From positions 1 through 26,063 of the forward strand of contig CALDLG010000074.1 of the NCBI GenBank assembly GCA_937910785.1: DNA of 26,063 nucleotides, in the 5' to 3' direction. This document shows, one piece after another, positions 5,275 through 13,250 of the stretch. Each line of letters begins with the position of its first letter. The first letter of the stretch is position 1. The notes under the pieces were generated by a model. The model made no database searches, had not been told where the DNA came from, and worked only from the letters and a program-made list of their open reading frames with translations. Both the position numbers and the translations under genes were made by a program. This stretch comes from an uncultured Lachnospiraceae bacterium. GTDB taxonomy: Bacteria; Bacillota; Clostridia; Lachnospirales; Lachnospiraceae.

Positions 5275-7326
5275 TCAGCTGAGCTCTCCCTCTTCTATCA
5301 TCGTATCCAGAGTTCTCTTAATGATTGCGATACCATCCGGAATATCACATTCCAGCTGACAGCCCGCCATATTCATATGACCTCCGCCTCCCATTCGCTC
5401 TGCGACCACCTGCACGTTTGCCTCATCGATAGAACGTGCTGAAACAAAGATCTTCCCGTTATATTCCGTCAGCACAAAGCTCGCTTTAACTCCTTTAATA
5501 TTCAGCAGCTCATTGGCTGCCTGTGCCCCCACGATCGTAGGATTCTGCACATGTTCTCCCCGACAGACAGTAATCGCATAGGACTGGCGGTATATTTCCG
5601 CCTGACTGACCGCATCCGCTTTCGTCTTATACTCGATGGCATCATCACGAAATAATTTCCGGACCCTCGTCACATCCGCTCCGTTACGCCGCAGAAAAGC
5701 AACCGCCTCAAAGGTTCTGACACCGGCCTTCGCCATGAAATTATCCGTATCGATCATAATGCCCGCATAAAGGCAGTCCGCCTCCTCCGGCCTGATACGC
5801 AGCGTATCGCTCGTATACTGCAAAATTTCGGAAACCATTTCACAGGTGGAAGAAGCATAAGCTTCAATATAAGATAACGTCGCATTTTCAATCACCTCCG
5901 AGCCCTGTCGGTGATGGTCAAACACAACAATAGAGTTACAGTGCTTTAACAGATCCGGACACTCCGTAATACTCGGCTTATTTACATCAACCACAACGAG
6001 TACCGAATTTCCTCCAATCATTTCAAGCGCCTGTGCGCCCGTTATGATCATGCTGTCCTCATATTCGTTATTGTTAATAAAAATATCGACCATCGGCTTC
6101 ATGGACGACGTAACGTCATTCAATACGATATGCGCCTGCTTGCCAAGTGTTTTCGCAATTCGATAAATACCGACCGATGCGCCGAAACTGTCCGTATCTC
6201 CCATACGATGTCCCATGACATAAATCTCGTCCTTGATGGAGATGATTTCCTTTAAAGCATGCGCCTTAACTCTTGCCTTGACACGGGTACTCTTCTCAAT
6301 CTGCTGGCTCTTTCCGCCGTAATAAAGAACACTCTCCGGCATCTTCATAACGGCCTGGTCGCCACCGCGCCCCAGCGCCAGATCAATCGCATTTCTCGCA
6401 AACTCATAGTTCTGCGCGTAGGTCAGTCCGCTCATGCCGACACCGATGCTGATCGTAACAGCCATCTCATTACCGATGTTAACCGTCTTCACATCTTCCA
6501 GCAGATCGAAACGATTCTCCTGCAAAACAGAGACCGACTTTTTCTTCATAATAACAAGATACTTATCTTTCTCCATCTTCCTGCAGATACCGTCCAGTGC
6601 CGCTATATACTTATTTACCTTTCTGTCAATCAGAGCGATCAAAAGCGATCTGCGGACCTCTTCCACGCTCTCAAGGGCCTCTTCATAATTATCAAGATAG
6701 ATCAGCCCTATTGCAAGGCTCTGGTCATCCACTTCCTGCAGGGCAATTTTTAAGGCGGTTTCATCGAACAGATACAGCGCAATCAGATAGCCGTCATAGC
6801 CCTTTGCCTCGATAATATCACTGTTTTCCGCCATCTCCTTTAGCGAGATCTTCTTGAGCCTCGCGATATAATTCCGTTCTTCGTAATCAACGTCAAATTC
6901 TACTTCCTCTTCCTCAATATTTCCCGGAAGCCTGTCCTTTGTAATAGAAGGAAAAAGTGAAGTAATCGATTTTCGATATCCTTTTTCCTTATCAACGGCT
7001 CTCTCAAACGCGATGTTTGTCCAGATAATCTTGCCGTTCTCATCAAGCAGCGCATGGGGCAGGTCCAGATCCCGCAGCAGCCTTCTCTGGATCTGTCCAT
7101 ACTGTGTCGCAAAGCTGATCAGCTCATTGATAATGATCGGCTTATTATAGAACATCAGGGAAAGAATAATGGCGAGATAAAAAACGATAAAGCAGCTCAA
7201 TATCAGTCCTGCGCGGATATCGATAAAATAAATTAATACATCTACTGCTATCAGCAGAAATCCAAGATACAAAGAAGACTGTAAATAGGATTTCATTCTT
7301 CCTTTTAACTTTATACTGTTTTTCAT
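5275..7326 (-). CDS. gdpP: Cyclic-di-AMP phosphodiesterase GdpP (YybT)
   Basis: 683 residues. Two N-terminal membrane segments (about residues 15-60: SLYLGFLLIAVDVLIYF, LILSCFIVFYLAIILSLMF) are followed by a PAS-like domain (LPHALLDENGKIIWTNIAFERA), a degenerate GGDEF domain (no GGDEF signature; ISIGVGMSG and LGRGGDQAVMK remain), then a DHH domain (VMGHRMGDTDSFGASVGI, VVVDVNKP, VVFDHHRQG, AGIMIDTDNF) and a DHHA1 domain (MGGGGHMNMAGCQ). The DHH/DHHA1 module hydrolyses c-di-AMP to pApA. First gene of gdpP-rplI-dnaB. The cyclase cdaA for the same messenger is encoded about 7 kb away, so synthesis and breakdown are both in this window. Slightly longer than the usual 655-660 residues. Confidence 0.96.
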   Translation of the reverse strand: MKNSIKLKGRMKSYLQSSLYLGFLLIAVDVLIYFIDIRAGLILSCFIVFYLAIILSLMFYNKPIIINELISFATQYGQIQRRLLRDLDLPHALLDENGKIIWTNIAFERAVDKEKGYRKSITSLFPSITKDRLPGNIEEEEVEFDVDYEERNYIARLKKISLKEMAENSDIIEAKGYDGYLIALYLFDETALKIALQEVDDQSLAIGLIYLDNYEEALESVEEVRRSLLIALIDRKVNKYIAALDGICRKMEKDKYLVIMKKKSVSVLQENRFDLLEDVKTVNIGNEMAVTISIGVGMSGLTYAQNYEFARNAIDLALGRGGDQAVMKMPESVLYYGGKSQQIEKSTRVKARVKAHALKEIISIKDEIYVMGHRMGDTDSFGASVGIYRIAKTLGKQAHIVLNDVTSSMKPMVDIFINNNEYEDSMIITGAQALEMIGGNSVLVVVDVNKPSITECPDLLKHCNSIVVFDHHRQGSEVIENATLSYIEAYASSTCEMVSEILQYTSDTLRIRPEEADCLYAGIMIDTDNFMAKAGVRTFEAVAFLRRNGADVTRVRKLFRDDAIEYKTKADAVSQAEIYRQSYAITVCRGEHVQNPTIVGAQAANELLNIKGVKASFVLTEYNGKIFVSARSIDEANVQVVAERMGGGGHMNMAGCQLECDIPDGIAIIKRTLDTMIEEGELS

Positions 7327-7395
7327 AATAGCCTCTTGTCCGTATTTTCCCGATTTGTATACATACTTCCCCAGTTTCGATTACATAACATCATA

Positions 7396-7404
7396 AGTAT
7401 AACA
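7396..7404 (-). promoter_or_regulatory. Candidate extended -10 promoter of gdpP operon
   Basis: On the - strand TGTTATACT gives an extended -10 element (TG, one base, TATACT). No convincing -35 is seen at the usual distance. It is about 70 bases upstream of the gdpP start. The rest of 7405-7490 holds no ORF. Confidence 0.5.
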
Positions 7405-7490
7405 TTTTTTGGAAGCTGACGCCACATCAATATGTAGTTTCATTTCTCCTTTTTTTGACATCATATAGAGTTCACCCATGCCAGGCGAAC

Positions 7491-7521
7491 AAAAGGCGGA
7501 GCTTCTTTCCGCTCCGCCTTT
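7491..7521 (-). terminator. Terminator of rpsF-ssb-rpsR
   Basis: AAAGGCGGAGC (7492-7502) and GCTCCGCCTTT (7511-7521) form a perfect 11-bp stem with an 8-base loop. On the - strand it is followed by TTTTGTTC. It is 43 bases after the rpsR stop. Confidence 0.9.
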
Positions 7522-7564
7522 GAATAACTATCTTTGATGATTCTTTTCGAAGAATACAGCATCC

Positions 7565-7828
7565 TTAATCCTGAACATAAGGCATCAACGCTACATGTCT
7601 CGCACGCTTGATCGCTACGGTCAGAGCTCTCTGATGCTTAGCGCAGTTTCCGGTAATTCTTCTGGGCAGGATCTTGCCTCTCTCAGATACATATCTTTTT
7701 AACTTATTGACATCTTTGTAATCAATCAGGTTGTCTTTGCCACAAAAAACACAGACTTTTTTTCTTCTGCGGATTCCGCCTTTTCTCTTTGCAGGGAAAT
7801 CGGGCTTTTCTGTTTTATTATAAGCCAT
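7565..7828 (-). CDS. rpsR: 30S ribosomal protein S18
   Basis: 87 residues. It has the S18 core (VNKLKRYVSERGKILPRRITGNCAKHQRALTVAIKRARHVALMPY). The N-terminal half carries VCVFCGKD, and together with GNCAKH this retains Cys and His residues as in metal-binding S18 forms (a C+ type); metal binding is inference. S18 pairs with S6 on the 30S platform. GGAGG is present before the ATG. It is the last gene of rpsF-ssb-rpsR, 22 bases after ssb. Confidence 0.97.
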   Translation of the reverse strand: MAYNKTEKPDFPAKRKGGIRRRKKVCVFCGKDNLIDYKDVNKLKRYVSERGKILPRRITGNCAKHQRALTVAIKRARHVALMPYVQD

Positions 7829-7850
7829 ATCATTTACCTCCTATCAAAAA

Positions 7851-8294
7851 TTAGTTAAATGGCAGTTCCTCATCAATTCCATCCGGAATATTCATGAAGC
7901 CGTCACCTGCTGCTGCCGGGGCCGGTCTGCTGCTTCCGCCGGAGAATCCTCCGTCGCCCGCCATGCCGCTGTTCTTACTCTCCGCAAATTCCTGATCCTC
8001 CACAACAACATCCGTCGTATATACCTTGACGCCGTCTTTGTTGGTATAACTGCCTGTCTGGATGCGGCCTGTAATCGCAATCTTGATTCCCTTGCGGAAA
8101 TATTTCTCCGCAAACTCCGCCGCTTTGCCAAAAGCAACGCAGCCAATAAAATCTGCGGTATTTTCATCTCCGTTCCGGTTGAATCTTCGATCAACAGCTA
8201 ATGTATATCTGGCAACTGCCGTAGCGTTTTCCCCCTGAGAGTACCTTATTTCAGGGTCTCTCGTCAAACGCCCCATAAGGATAACTTTATTCAT
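7851..8294 (-). CDS. ssb: Single-stranded DNA-binding protein
   Basis: 147 residues. The OB-fold covers residues 1 to about 105 (MNKVILMGRLTRDPEIRY, ARYTLAVDRRF, DFIGCVAFGKAAEFAEKYFRKG, ITGRIQTGSYTNKDG). A flexible Gly/Ser/Pro/Ala-rich linker follows, then the acidic tip GIDEELPFN. The tip matches the partner-docking motif DDLPF but has one additional Asn after the Phe. It coats single-stranded DNA during replication and repair. It lies between rpsF (12 bases upstream) and rpsR, the standard arrangement in Firmicutes. Confidence 0.97.
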   Translation of the reverse strand: MNKVILMGRLTRDPEIRYSQGENATAVARYTLAVDRRFNRNGDENTADFIGCVAFGKAAEFAEKYFRKGIKIAITGRIQTGSYTNKDGVKVYTTDVVVEDQEFAESKNSGMAGDGGFSGGSSRPAPAAAGDGFMNIPDGIDEELPFN

Positions 8295-8306
8295 AAGTAC
8301 CTCTTT

Positions 8307-8600
8307 CTACTTTTTCTCGTCTTGTCTCACGCACAAGTATCTGATTACATTGTCCATAATACGAACACGGCTCTCAATTTCCGCCGGGACAGTGCTTTCA
8401 GCGTCGAACTGGATAAAGTAGTAGAATGCTTCTTTCATTTTCTGCACTTCATAAGCTAATCTTCTCTTACCCCAGTCATCAACATTCGTAACTTGTCCAC
8501 CGAATCTTTCGATCAGAGCCTTGCATTTGTCTACTGTGGCAGCTCTTTCGTCATCTTCGATTTTCGCACTAACAACAACGGCTAATTCATATTTGTTCAT
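8307..8600 (-). CDS. rpsF: 30S ribosomal protein S6
   Basis: 97 residues with the S6 ferredoxin-like fold pattern: YELAVVVSAKIEDDER, RFGGQVTNVDDWGKRRLAYEVQKMKEAFYYFIQFDA and VRIMDNVIRYLCVR. It forms a heterodimer with S18 on the 30S platform. AAAAGGAGG lies before ATG 8600. First gene of the rpsF-ssb-rpsR operon; its leader contains a hairpin that resembles the S6:S18 autoregulatory site. Confidence 0.97.
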   Translation of the reverse strand: MNKYELAVVVSAKIEDDERAATVDKCKALIERFGGQVTNVDDWGKRRLAYEVQKMKEAFYYFIQFDAESTVPAEIESRVRIMDNVIRYLCVRQDEKK

Positions 8601-8625
8601 GCCTGTTACCTCCTTTTGGTCTCTG

Positions 8626-8647
8626 GCCCCTTCGGTGCGGAAGGAGC
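8626..8647 (-). promoter_or_regulatory. Candidate S6:S18-binding leader hairpin of rpsF
   Basis: Read on the - strand, CCTTC (8644-8640) pairs with GAAGG (8633-8629) around the loop CGCACC, and GCT/GGC extends the stem by three pairs including a G-U. S6:S18 autoregulatory leaders are known to present an unpaired CCG next to a stem, imitating their 16S rRNA site; CACCG occurs at the loop/stem border here. It lies 26 bases before the rpsF start. The fit is by eye only. Confidence 0.5.
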
Positions 8648-8673
8648 AAGGATAAATTTTGACTGTTTGTTAA

Positions 8674-8723
8674 ATTATAACATCACGGACCATTATAATA
8701 CCATATTATCTTTGACTTTTCAA
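8674..8723 (-). promoter_or_regulatory. Candidate promoter(s) of rpsF-ssb-rpsR
   Basis: On the - strand TTGAAA (8723-8718) and TATTAT (8700-8695) are 17 bases apart. A second, perfect TATAAT lies at 8679-8674 but without a good -35. Either could start the rpsF transcript carrying the leader hairpin. Confidence 0.45.
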
Positions 8724-8790
8724 TGTTTTTGAAGAAATTTTTCCCGGAATCTACCGAATTTTTCCGTTTGTTTCCCGTTTTCCCGACTTT

Positions 8791-8976
8791 TCAGGAATCC
8801 CCGCGCAGAATCTCCCTTACATTCTTCTCCACCAGTCTGCGGGCAATCATAATCTGATGCCCGCAGCCTTTGCATTTTAAACGGAAATCCGCTCCGATGC
8901 GCAGCACTTCCCACTCCTTCGAACCACAGGGGTGCTGCTTCTTTAACTTTACAATATCGCCTGCCTGAATATCCAT
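8791..8976 (-). CDS. DUF951 family small protein (YyzM-like)
   Basis: 61 residues starting MDIQAGDIVKLKKQHPCGSKEWEV and continuing RIGADFRLKCKGCGHQIMIARRLVEKNV, which is the DUF951 pattern with a conserved HPCGS and a CxxC (KCKGCGH). The three Cys and nearby His suggest a small metal-binding ribbon; the function is unknown. In Bacillus the homologue yyzM lies near ychF and rpsF; here rpsF follows but ychF is absent and a SIR2 gene stands upstream. ATG 8976 begins the family-typical N-terminus. Confidence 0.9.
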   Translation of the reverse strand: MDIQAGDIVKLKKQHPCGSKEWEVLRIGADFRLKCKGCGHQIMIARRLVEKNVREILRGDS

Positions 8977-9015
8977 TTCTACCTCACAGTCATTCTCTGC
9001 CCGCTCCGGAAAGCA

Positions 9016-9735
9016 TTATGATAAACTGCCAAAAATTTCTCCGATGCTCCCCTGTACGACCAAATCCGCCATCCGGTCGCGGGGTGTCGGCGTCTTGTTA
9101 ATCAATATGAGTTTATTCCCCCGGTAATAATCAATCAACCCCGCCGCCGGATAAACCGCAAGCGAAGTTCCTCCGATAATCAGCACATCCGCTTCACTGA
9201 TATAATGTACCGCATCCTCAAGCGTTTTCTGATTCAGTCCCTCTTCATACAGTACAACGTCCGGTTTGATACTTCCTCCGCAGGTACAGGCCGGTACGCC
9301 TTCCGAATGCAGAATATACTCCGCATCATAAGATTTCCCGCAATCCTCACAATAGTTGCGGTGCACGGAACCGTGCAGCTCCAGCACGACATTGCTTCCC
9401 GCCGCCTGATGCAGTCCGTCGATATTCTGCGTGATAACCGCCTTCAGCTTTCCCTCACGCTCCCATTGCGCGAGCTTCAAATGCGCCGCATTGGGTTTTG
9501 CATCGAGGCAGAGCATTTTATCCCGGTAAAACCGATAAAATTCCGCCGTATTTTTCCGGTAAAAGGTATGACTCAAAATCGTCTCCGGCGGATAATCATA
9601 TTTCTGATTATACAGTCCGTCCACACTTCGAAAATCCGGTATGCCGCTTTCGGTGGAGACCCCTGCTCCCCCGAAGAAGACAATATAATTGCTGTTTTGA
9701 ATTATTTCATTTAACTGTTGTATTTCGCGCCCCAT
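9016..9735 (-). CDS. NAD-dependent protein deacylase, SIR2 family
   Basis: 239 residues, normal for bacterial sirtuins. NAD-binding motif FFGGAGVSTESGIPDFRS (about residues 20-37), TQNIDGLHQAAG, and catalytic His in ELHGSVH. A four-Cys zinc site is formed by CEDC and, after a spacer, CTC. VLIIGGTSLAVYPAAGL and LILINKTPTP are the C-terminal NAD-pocket blocks. It removes acyl groups from lysines using NAD, giving nicotinamide and O-acyl-ADP-ribose. CGGAGG precedes ATG 9735. It begins 24 bases after leuA on the same strand, suggesting co-transcription; a link between acetyl-CoA-consuming leucine synthesis and deacetylation is possible but speculative. Confidence 0.94.
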   Translation of the reverse strand: MGREIQQLNEIIQNSNYIVFFGGAGVSTESGIPDFRSVDGLYNQKYDYPPETILSHTFYRKNTAEFYRFYRDKMLCLDAKPNAAHLKLAQWEREGKLKAVITQNIDGLHQAAGSNVVLELHGSVHRNYCEDCGKSYDAEYILHSEGVPACTCGGSIKPDVVLYEEGLNQKTLEDAVHYISEADVLIIGGTSLAVYPAAGLIDYYRGNKLILINKTPTPRDRMADLVVQGSIGEIFGSLS

Positions 9736-9759
9736 AATATACCTCCGTTTCCGACTCCG

Positions 9760-11436
9760 TTACTCTCCAAGCCCCAGTCTGTTAACCGCGGAAAAGATGG
9801 CTCTGACCGAAGCTCTCGTAATATTCGAGCTTACGCCCACACCATATGTGACCTTTCCGCTGTTGACGTCCAACAGATGGATATATGCCGCTGCCTGGGA
9901 ATTGGAACCGCTCTGCAGCGCATGCTCTTCATAATCCAGAATCTTGATATCCACGGAGAGCGTCTCCTGCAGTCCTCTCTTGGCCGCGTCAATTGGTCCG
10001 TTTCCGACTGCCTCGAATACCTTTTCCACGCCATGATCGGTATAAGTAACCGCTACTTTCGTGTCAAATTCGGTCTTGGTATGATCGCTTAAATCGTCCA
10101 TACGCAGCTTCCGGAAGTGAATCGGCTCCTTCTGGTCCAGATATTCCCGACGGAAACAGTCCATAATCTGGTCCGGTGAGACTTCACCCTGTTTCTCGGA
10201 AATTTCCTGAATGACATTGGCAAATTCCTTATGCATGGCTTTGGGCAGCTTGAATCCGAAATAAGTATCCATGATAAACGCAACGCCGCCTTTACCGGAC
10301 TGAGAGTTGATCCTCACGATCGGCTCGTATTCCTTCCCGATATCGGCCGGATCGATCGGAAGGTAAGGAACCTGCCAGATCTTGCTGTCACGCTCTTTCA
10401 TAGCCTTTACGCCCTTATTAATTGCATCCTGATGGGACCCGGAAAAGGCGGTAAACACCATTTTCCCCGCATAGGGATGCCTGGGATGTATCGGGATCTT
10501 GCAGCATCTCTCATATATTTCAATGCTTTCGTTGATATGCTCAATCTTCAGCTTCGGATCAAGCCCCTGCGAAAACATATTGTATGCAATATTCAGAATA
10601 TCCACATTACCGGTCCGCTCCCCGTTTCCGAATAATGTTCCTTCCACACGCTCCGCTCCCGCAAGCAGCGAAAGCTCCGCGCTCGCAACGCCGGTTCCTC
10701 TGTCATTATGCGGATGAACGCTCAGAATAATGCTCTCTCTGTTCTTGAAATGTTTATTCATCCATTCGATCTGGTCCGCGTAAACATTGGGCGTATTCAT
10801 CTCCACGGTGGAGGGAAGGTTAATAATAATCGGATTCTCTTTATCCGCCCCCCATGTTTCCTGAACGGCCGTGCAAATCTCCAGCGCGAAATCCAGCTCC
10901 GTACCGGTAAAGCTTTCCGGAGAATATTCCAGAACGATCTTACCGGGGAATTTTTCCGCACGCTCCTTTACCATTTTCGTGCCTTCTACCGCAATATTGA
11001 TAATCTGTTCCCTGTTCATATGGAACACAACATCCCTCTGCAGGGTAGAAGTGGAATTATAAATATGAACAATCGCCTGCTTACACCCCTCAATCGCCTC
11101 AAAAGTTCTGTCTATCAGCTCTTCGCGGCACTGGGTAAGCACCTGTACCATCACGTCATCAGGAATCATTCTGCGGTCTACAAGCTGACGCAGAAAGTCA
11201 AATTCGATCTGACTCGCCGCCGGAAATCCGATCTCGATCTCCTTGAAGCCGAGCTTGATCAGATAATGAAAAAATTCAATCTTTTCCTGTACGATCATCG
11301 GATCGATCAATGCCTGATTTCCGTCACGCAGATCCACACTGCACCAGACAGGCGCCTTTACGATCTCCTTCCCCGGCCATTCTCTCTCCGGGTAAACGAC
11401 CACCGGGTTTTTACGATATCTCTGATAATTTAACAT
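9760..11436 (-). CDS. leuA: 2-isopropylmalate synthase, long (LeuA2) type
   Basis: 558 residues. It condenses acetyl-CoA with 2-oxoisovalerate, the first committed step of leucine synthesis. The TIM-barrel starts with VWCSVDLRDGNQALIDPM (metal-binding Asp and substrate Arg, about residues 30-47); metal-binding His241 and His243 are in SVHPHNDRGTG. YSPESFTGTELDF and the GNGERTGNVD loop are typical. The C-terminal 120 or so residues (VGNGPIDAAKRGLQETL, AAAYIHLL, YGVGVSSNI) form the leucine-binding regulatory domain. ATG 11436 is chosen (GGGAGG upstream); a start at 11466 would add ten residues across that site. No other leu gene is in the window. The SIR2 gene follows. Confidence 0.96.
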   Translation of the reverse strand: MLNYQRYRKNPVVVYPEREWPGKEIVKAPVWCSVDLRDGNQALIDPMIVQEKIEFFHYLIKLGFKEIEIGFPAASQIEFDFLRQLVDRRMIPDDVMVQVLTQCREELIDRTFEAIEGCKQAIVHIYNSTSTLQRDVVFHMNREQIINIAVEGTKMVKERAEKFPGKIVLEYSPESFTGTELDFALEICTAVQETWGADKENPIIINLPSTVEMNTPNVYADQIEWMNKHFKNRESIILSVHPHNDRGTGVASAELSLLAGAERVEGTLFGNGERTGNVDILNIAYNMFSQGLDPKLKIEHINESIEIYERCCKIPIHPRHPYAGKMVFTAFSGSHQDAINKGVKAMKERDSKIWQVPYLPIDPADIGKEYEPIVRINSQSGKGGVAFIMDTYFGFKLPKAMHKEFANVIQEISEKQGEVSPDQIMDCFRREYLDQKEPIHFRKLRMDDLSDHTKTEFDTKVAVTYTDHGVEKVFEAVGNGPIDAAKRGLQETLSVDIKILDYEEHALQSGSNSQAAAYIHLLDVNSGKVTYGVGVSSNITRASVRAIFSAVNRLGLGE

Positions 11437-11490
11437 AATATATCCTCCCTTTTTGCATGATTCCACTCTTTGGCAAAATTTCCAAATTAT

Positions 11491-11515
11491 AAAAGCCCGT
11501 CAATACAACGGGCTT
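11491..11515 (-). terminator. Terminator of the HPr gene
   Basis: AAGCCCGT (11493-11500) and ACGGGCTT (11508-11515) form an 8-bp stem with a 7-base loop; the - strand continues TTTTATAATTT. It lies 10 bases after the HPr stop. The same sequence supplies a TATAAT (11491-11486) that could be a -10 for leuA, but no -35 is visible. Confidence 0.85.
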
Positions 11516-11525
11516 AATCTGAGCA

Positions 11526-11789
11526 CTATTCTCCGAGACCACTCTCTATGGCGCCGATGAGAGCCTTTAACGCTTCCTCTTCATCCTCACCGTCACATAC
11601 AAACTCAATCTCATCTCCACACTTCACACATGCTCCCAACACGCTCAATACGCTCTTGGCATTCGCTGTATTTTCCTTAAACGAAAATGTAATTAAAGAC
11701 TTGAACTTCATTGCCTCCTTACATAGGATGCCTGCTGGTCTCAGGTGTAGCCCGGTAGGATTTTTAATAACTACTTTTTGACTTACCAT
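11526..11789 (-). CDS. ptsH: Phosphocarrier protein HPr of the PTS
   Basis: 87 residues. The phosphate acceptor His15 is in NPTGLHLRPAG, and Ser46 in ANAKSVLSVL is the position phosphorylated by HPr kinase in Firmicutes. HPr passes phosphate from enzyme I to sugar-specific EIIA proteins, and Ser-phosphorylated HPr acts with CcpA in catabolite control. The region after Ser46 (LSVLGACVKCGDEIEF) is somewhat unlike the usual KSIMGVMSLG, with two Cys, so it may be a paralogue such as Crh, but retention of His15 favours true HPr. There is no enzyme I gene beside it. It has its own promoter and terminator. Confidence 0.92.
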   Translation of the reverse strand: MVSQKVVIKNPTGLHLRPAGILCKEAMKFKSLITFSFKENTANAKSVLSVLGACVKCGDEIEFVCDGEDEEEALKALIGAIESGLGE

Positions 11790-11877
11790 ACCCTCAATAC
11801 CTCCAATTCATTTTATCTGTGTTCTGCCCATACAGAAGATTTATCCAATTCTTCGAAATACGTTCTCTTTACCCTTT

Positions 11878-11906
11878 ACTATACCATTTTCCCTATGCGA
11901 TTACAA
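11878..11906 (-). promoter_or_regulatory. Candidate sigma-A promoter of the HPr gene
   Basis: On the - strand TTGTAA (11906-11901) and TATAGT (11883-11878) are 17 bases apart, and TGG before TATAGT makes an extended -10. The -35 overlaps the glmM stop codon, so HPr can be transcribed independently right at the end of the cdaA-cdaR-glmM operon. Confidence 0.65.
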
Positions 11907-13250
11907 CATAATATTCTGGATCAAATCCGCCAGTTTACGGGCCTCCGCCTCAATCATCTTCTGGTCTTTTCCCTCGATCATAACGCGCACAAGCGGTTCC
12001 GTTCCGGAAGGTCTGATCAGGACACGTCCCTCCCCCGCAAACTTCTTGTCGAGCGCAGCAATCGCATCCGCAATTTCCGGGTACTCCATATAATGTTCCT
12101 TCTTATGGTTAGGCACCTTGGCATTCAGAAGAGCCTGCGGCATAACCTCCATGATCTTTGCCAGTTCCGACAGCGGTTTCTGCGTTTCCACAACCACCTG
12201 CAGAAGATGCAGCGCACTGAGGAGTCCATCCCCCGTCGTATTCTCATCCAGGAAAATAATATGGCCGGACTGCTCACCGCCCAGGCTCGCGCCCATTTCA
12301 CGCATTCTTTCCAGAACATACCGGTCTCCTACCTTCGTCTGCTCGATGCGAATACCATTCTTATCCCCCATCAGGAAAAATCCGAGATTGCTCATGACGG
12401 TAGCCACGATCGTATCTAACTTCAGTTTTCCCTGCGCTTTCATATGATTGCCGACGATCGCCATGATCTGATCTCCATCGACAATCTTGCCGCTTTCATC
12501 CACAGCCAGCAGACGATCCGCATCACCATCAAAAGCAAGACCGAGATTCGCCTTTTCATATACAACTCTCGCCTGCAGCTCTTCCATATGTGTCGAACCG
12601 CAGTTGGCATTGATATTGGTTCCGTCCGGATTCGTATGAATCGCAACGATCTCCGCGCCCAATTCCTTCAACGCCTCTATGGAAGTATAAAAAGCAGCGC
12701 CCTCCGCGCAGTCCACAACGATTTTCATGCCTGTCAGATCCACCTTGACCGCCTGAATCGCATGGTTTATATATTCCTCTCTGGCATCGGTACGATACTT
12801 GATCTTACCAACTCCCGCACCGATTGGGAACTTAATCCCCTGCATACCGCTGCGAATTAATTCTTCAATTTCATCTTCCAGAGAATCCGGAAGCTTATAC
12901 CCGTTTCCATCGAAAAACTTGATCCCGTTAAATTCTACCGGATTATGGGAAGCGGAAATCACAACGCCCGCATCCACTTTATATTTTCTCGTCAGATAGG
13001 CAACCGCCGGAGTAGGAACAACACCTACGAAAACCGCATTCGCTCCAACGGAACAGGCTCCCGCCATCAACGCATTGGCGAGCATATCTCCGGATATTCT
13101 CGTATCACAGCCTACCATGATCGTAGGCTTATGCTGGTTCTCCTTCGAGAGCACATAAGCTCCCGCCTGACCAAGCTGCATTGCAAGCTGTGGGGTCAGC
13201 TCCTCATTTGCCACACCTCTGACACCGTCCGTACCAAACAATCTACTCAT
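11901..13250 (-). CDS. glmM: Phosphoglucosamine mutase GlmM
   Basis: 449 residues, the family length. It interconverts glucosamine-6-phosphate and glucosamine-1-phosphate for UDP-GlcNAc and peptidoglycan synthesis. Motifs: LFGTDGVRGVAN at the start, the phosphoserine loop VVISASHNP (catalytic Ser101), the metal loop FDGDADR, the sugar-binding GGEQSGHI and the phosphate-binding RPSGTEPLVRVM. The start overlaps the end of cdaR by 8 bases, so translation is probably coupled. In Bacillus and Lactococcus GlmM binds CdaA and lowers c-di-AMP synthesis; the same gene order suggests the same here. Confidence 0.97.
   Translation of the reverse strand: MSRLFGTDGVRGVANEELTPQLAMQLGQAGAYVLSKENQHKPTIMVGCDTRISGDMLANALMAGACSVGANAVFVGVVPTPAVAYLTRKYKVDAGVVISASHNPVEFNGIKFFDGNGYKLPDSLEDEIEELIRSGMQGIKFPIGAGVGKIKYRTDAREEYINHAIQAVKVDLTGMKIVVDCAEGAAFYTSIEALKELGAEIVAIHTNPDGTNINANCGSTHMEELQARVVYEKANLGLAFDGDADRLLAVDESGKIVDGDQIMAIVGNHMKAQGKLKLDTIVATVMSNLGFFLMGDKNGIRIEQTKVGDRYVLERMREMGASLGGEQSGHIIFLDENTTGDGLLSALHLLQVVVETQKPLSELAKIMEVMPQALLNAKVPNHKKEHYMEYPEIADAIAALDKKFAGEGRVLIRPSGTEPLVRVMIEGKDQKMIEAEARKLADLIQNIML

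Noticed and set aside
10708..11433. 241-residue + strand ORF opposite leuA
   Set aside because: Shadow of leuA; low-complexity composition and no upstream ribosome binding site.
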